Source of the DNA: Herbaspirillum sp. LeCh32-8
GTDB taxonomy: Bacteria; Pseudomonadota; Gammaproteobacteria; Burkholderiales; Burkholderiaceae_D
Reading direction: 5' to 3'
NCBI RefSeq assembly: GCF_017814915.1
Contig: NZ_JAGIPZ010000003.1
Location: 248,001-312,000 of the forward strand
Length of the DNA: 64,000 nt
Positions 61,325-64,000 of the stretch are shown here, in pieces. Within the stretch, counting starts at the first letter, position 1, and each line of letters starts with the position of its first letter. Position numbers and translations under genes: made by a program. The notes beneath the pieces are model-generated. The model was given only the letters and a program-made list of their open reading frames with translations. It ran no database searches and was not told the DNA's origin.

Positions 61325-62965
61325 ATGGCAGATTTCGACACCGGCCTCGGCCGCAACGCGGCCAATTACGCCGCCCTCACCCCGATCGACTTCATCGCCC
61401 GCGCGGCCGAGGTTTATGGCCGCCGCACCGCCATCGTGCACGGCAGGCTGCGCCAGGATTGGGACCAGACCTATCGCCGCGCGCGCCGGCTGGCCAGCGC
61501 GCTGCAACAGCTGGGCGTGGGCAAGAACGATACCGTCTCGGTCATGCTGCCCAACACGCCGGCGATGGTGGAGGCGCACTTCGGCGTGCCGATGGCCGGC
61601 GCCGTGCTTAATGCGCTCAACATCCGCCTGGATGTCGACTCGATCGCCTTCATGCTGCGCCATGGCGAGGCCAGGGTCCTGCTGGTCGACAGCGAGTTCG
61701 CAACGATGGCGCGCCAGCTGAAGGCGCAGCTGCCGGCGCTGAAGGTGGTCGAAGTCTACGACGAGCTGGGCCCGCCGCCGGTGGCCGGCGAGCGCTTCGG
61801 CGAGTTCGAATACGAAGCGCTGCTGGCCGGCGGCGACGAACAGTTCGCCTGGCAACTGCCGGCCGACGAGTGGGACGCAATCGCGCTGAACTACACCTCC
61901 GGCACCACTGGCGACCCCAAGGGCGTGGTCTACCACCATCGCGGCGCGGCCATCAACGCGATCTCCAACATCCTCGAATGGGACATGCCCAAGCACCCGG
62001 TCTACCTGTGGACGCTGCCCATGTTCCATTGCAACGGCTGGTGCTTCCCCTGGACGATTGCCGCGCGCGCCGGCGTCAACGTCTGCCTGCGCAAGTTCGA
62101 GCCCAAGCTGGTGTTCGACCTGATCCGCGAACACGGCATCAGCCACTATTGCGCCGCCCCCATCGTGCACGCGGCGCTGGCCAATGCGCCGGAGAACTGG
62201 CGCGAGAGCATCCGCGGTCCGGTGCGTGGCATGGTGGCTGGCGCGCCGCCGCCGGCGGCGGTGCTGGCGAAGATGGAGGCGATGGATTTCGAGCTGGCCC
62301 ACGTGTACGGCCTGACCGAGGTCTACGGGCCGGCCGCGGTATGCGCCGAGCAGGAGGACTGGAACACGAAGTCGGTGGACGAGCGGGCCGTGCTGAAGTC
62401 GCGCCAGGGCGTGCGCTATCACCTGCAAAGCGGCGTCACGGTACTCTCGCCTGAGACCATGGAGCCGGTCAGGGCCGACGGTGAGGAAATCGGCGAGATC
62501 ATGTTCCGCGGGAACATCTGCATGAAGGGCTACCTGAAGAACGACCGCGCCACCGCCGATGCCTTCGCCGGCGGCTGGTTCCATACCGGCGACCTGGGCG
62601 TGATGAGCGCCGACGGTTACATCAAGATCAAGGACCGCAGCAAGGACATCATCATCTCCGGCGGCGAGAACATTTCCAGCGTCGAGGTGGAGGACGTGCT
62701 GTACCGCCACCCGGCGGTGCTGGCCGCCGCCGTGGTGGCGCAGCCGGACGAGAAATGGGGCGAGACGCCCTGCGCCTTCGTCGAGCTGAAGGAAGGAGCG
62801 CAAGTGCAAGCGCAGGAACTGATCGACTTCTGCCGCGGCCACCTGGCCGGCTTCAAGGCGCCCAAGGCGGTGTACTTCGGCCCGCTGCCCAAGACCTCCA
62901 CCGGCAAGATCCAGAAGTTCGAGTTGCGCAAACGAATGAAGTCCAGCAGCGCGATCGATACCTGA
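61325..62965 (+). CDS. Acyl-CoA synthetase (AMP-forming)
   Basis: Adenylate-forming ligase of 546 aa that activates a carboxylic acid with CoA. Core motifs: YTSGTTGDPKGVVYHHRGA (P-loop A3), YGLTEVYGPAA (A5), GYLKNDRATADAFAGGWFHTGDLGV (A7), KDRSKDIIISGGENISSVEVE (A8-A9 hinge) and the catalytic Lys of SSTGKIQKFELR (A10). The overall pattern (NALNIRLD, AGVNVCLRKFE) resembles medium-chain fatty acid/dicarboxylate CoA ligases such as FadK/AcsF-like acyl-CoA synthetases. AGGAG precedes the ATG by 8 bp. The Crp/Fnr regulator is divergent and is a plausible controller. Confidence 0.93.
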   Translation: MADFDTGLGRNAANYAALTPIDFIARAAEVYGRRTAIVHGRLRQDWDQTYRRARRLASALQQLGVGKNDTVSVMLPNTPAMVEAHFGVPMAGAVLNALNIRLDVDSIAFMLRHGEARVLLVDSEFATMARQLKAQLPALKVVEVYDELGPPPVAGERFGEFEYEALLAGGDEQFAWQLPADEWDAIALNYTSGTTGDPKGVVYHHRGAAINAISNILEWDMPKHPVYLWTLPMFHCNGWCFPWTIAARAGVNVCLRKFEPKLVFDLIREHGISHYCAAPIVHAALANAPENWRESIRGPVRGMVAGAPPPAAVLAKMEAMDFELAHVYGLTEVYGPAAVCAEQEDWNTKSVDERAVLKSRQGVRYHLQSGVTVLSPETMEPVRADGEEIGEIMFRGNICMKGYLKNDRATADAFAGGWFHTGDLGVMSADGYIKIKDRSKDIIISGGENISSVEVEDVLYRHPAVLAAAVVAQPDEKWGETPCAFVELKEGAQVQAQELIDFCRGHLAGFKAPKAVYFGPLPKTSTGKIQKFELRKRMKSSSAIDT

Positions 62966-62995
62966 TCGCCCTTGCTTGATTCACCCTTCCCTGCC

Positions 62996-63601
62996 TCAGC
63001 CCTTGCGCACGGCGATGTGATAGATGCCCCAGGGGCACAGGCCGAAGCGCTCGGAGACCGGGCGTGAGGCCATCTCCGGGAAGCGATCGGCCTCGTACAC
63101 CGCCCACAGCGGACCGAGGCCGCCCAGCGCCATCGGCTTGCCGTCCAGGTGAGTGGCGACGATGAAACGGTATTTCTGCGCGTCCTCGCGCGAGACCATC
63201 ACCGCGTAGCCGTCGATGGCGCGCAGCACATAGCCTTGCGCTGCAGGATCGGCGCCGGCCGCGCGCATCACGTCTTCCAGCAAGGGGCCGCGCAGGGTGT
63301 GGCGCTTGCCGTCGTATTCCAGCGTGGGCCGGATGTCGAGCGCCGGCAGCGCCGTCAGCGCGGCGAAATCGAAGGTGCGCGCTTTGTCGAACTCCAGCTT
63401 TTGCTTGTGCATCATCTGGTCCAGCGCATGGTCGAGCGGACCGCGGTTGGGCGCGGCAATCTCGCCGGTCACCGTCAGCAGCACCGGGCCGGCGCCGGCT
63501 GCAGACTTGCGGGCGGCCAGGGCCGGCGCGCTCATCGTCGCCGTCGCAGCGGTGGCGGCCAGCGCGGAGGCGGCGGTGCGCAGGAAGTGTCGCTTCTTCA
63601 T
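62996..63601 (-). CDS. Exported protein of the molybdopterin-binding oxidoreductase fold
   Basis: Secreted protein of 201 aa with a signal peptide starting MKKRHFLRTAASALAAT (a KR-type variant of a twin-arginine motif is possible) and ending ...APALA. The mature part resembles small Oxidored_molyb-family proteins: TLRGPLLEDVMRAAGADPAAQ, IDGYAVMVSREDAQKY, and the end RFGLCPWGIYHIAVRKG-like. The conserved Cys for molybdenum seen in sulfite oxidase is not clearly present, so it may be a non-catalytic or divergent member. The frame is open to 63622. It converges on the acyl-CoA synthetase. Confidence 0.75.
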   Translation of the reverse strand: MKKRHFLRTAASALAATAATATMSAPALAARKSAAGAGPVLLTVTGEIAAPNRGPLDHALDQMMHKQKLEFDKARTFDFAALTALPALDIRPTLEYDGKRHTLRGPLLEDVMRAAGADPAAQGYVLRAIDGYAVMVSREDAQKYRFIVATHLDGKPMALGGLGPLWAVYEADRFPEMASRPVSERFGLCPWGIYHIAVRKG

Positions 63602-63685
63602 GGGTGTTCCTCTCCTGTCCATGAGGCATGGGGGCCGACGCAGCCGGAACGGCGCGCTGCCCGCATTGTAGAGCCGGAATGCCGC

Positions 63686-64000
63686 TTACGGCTGGCGGGC
63701 ATCCCTCCCCGCAACCGCGTCATCACCGGATTCGCCCGACTCGCCGCGCTTGCGCATCGGCGCCGGATTGTCCTCATAGGTCTGCAGCGGCACCCAGCGC
63801 TGGTTCTGCGCCTGGTAGATGGTGAACACCTGGTTGCGCGGATTGCCCGCAGCGTCGAAGGCGACGGGTCCGGTCAGGCCCTTGATGACGATCTGGCGCA
63901 GCGTCTCCACGATCATGCGCGGCCGGGTGCAGCCGCACTGGCGCATCGCCGCCATCAGCACTTGCGCGGCGTCGTAGGCGAAGGGCGTAAGGCCGTACAG
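63686..64000 (-). CDS. Liv-type ABC transporter substrate-binding protein, C-terminal end (5' part outside window)
   Basis: The frame is open from the right edge to a stop at 63686-63688, giving 104 C-terminal residues. LYGLTPFAYDAAQVLMAAM, then GLTGPVAFDAAGNPRN and FTIYQAQNQRWVPLQTY match the C-terminal region of periplasmic branched-chain amino-acid (LivJ-like) binding proteins, which end with a short hydrophilic tail as here. The ligand and the rest of the transporter lie outside the window. Confidence 0.8.
   Translation of the reverse strand: MYGLTPFAYDAAQVLMAAMRQCGCTRPRMIVETLRQIVIKGLTGPVAFDAAGNPRNQVFTIYQAQNQRWVPLQTYEDNPAPMRKRGESGESGDDAVAGRDARQP

Overview
The window is chromosomal DNA from a high-GC betaproteobacterium. 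Gene order and protein types (mreBCD-mrdA-rodA, gatCAB, the lpoA-yraN-diaA-dolP cluster, a LiuR-type leucine degradation operon, dprA/def) point to Burkholderiales, most likely the Oxalobacteraceae (Herbaspirillum-like). This assignment is an inference from gene content, not from a search. Nearly all of the sequence is ordinary core or metabolic gene content. I found no prophage, insertion sequence, CRISPR array, tRNA or rRNA gene.

Layout. 1-5.5 kb: a sugar-uptake locus on the minus strand (ABC ATPase, family-42 beta-galactosidase, substrate-binding protein cut by the window edge) with a divergent LacI-type regulator and a CG-centred operator palindrome between them. 5.6-7.2 kb: a chemoreceptor. 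7.6-13.0 kb: an RND efflux pump gene without adjacent adaptor or outer-membrane genes, coupled to a small unknown gene and facing a two-component system. 13.0-14.0 kb: a DUF3297 protein and a LysE-type exporter. 14.2-17.65 kb: gatC-gatA-gatB, with a structured inverted repeat between gatA and gatB. 18.0-25.5 kb: the elongasome cluster mreB-mreC-mreD-mrdA-rodA-rlpA-like. 25.6-29.9 kb: an SMR exporter, then rsmI head-to-head with lpoA-like, yraN, diaA and dolP, matching the E. coli yraLMNOP order. 30.0-33.0 kb: a TlpA-like thioredoxin, a LapA-like membrane protein, pyrE and xthA. 33.0-33.4 kb: an array of REP-like palindromes. 33.46-39.0 kb (minus strand): topB, smg, dprA and a signal-peptide protein resembling LysM proteins without the LysM part; def is divergent.

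39.9-50.25 kb holds an MBL-fold hydrolase, then a MerR-type LiuR regulator and a nine-gene leucine/isovalerate catabolic operon (liuA, DsbA-like isomerase, ychJ, liuB, liuD, MBL, YbaK-like, liuE) that has no liuC. Two LiuR-like palindromes flank liuR. 50.3-54.3 kb: a second chemoreceptor with a C-terminal CheR-docking-like pentapeptide, an unlisted 50-aa membrane protein, nitronate monooxygenase and a small very hydrophilic protein. 54.4-64.0 kb: an alpha/beta hydrolase, two MFS transporters, an HD-GYP phosphodiesterase, hisC, an AraC-like and a Crp/Fnr regulator, an acyl-CoA synthetase, a molybdopterin-type oxidoreductase fragment family member, and the C-terminal end of a Liv-type substrate-binding protein.

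I see no clearly new multi-gene system. The items most worth a second look are the orphan RND pump with its coupled small gene, the hairpin that covers the mreC ribosome-binding region, the tandem REP array with related spacers, the LpoA homologue without lipobox or TPR domain, the LysM-less dprA neighbour, the liu operon without liuC, and the small membrane protein at 52.3 kb.
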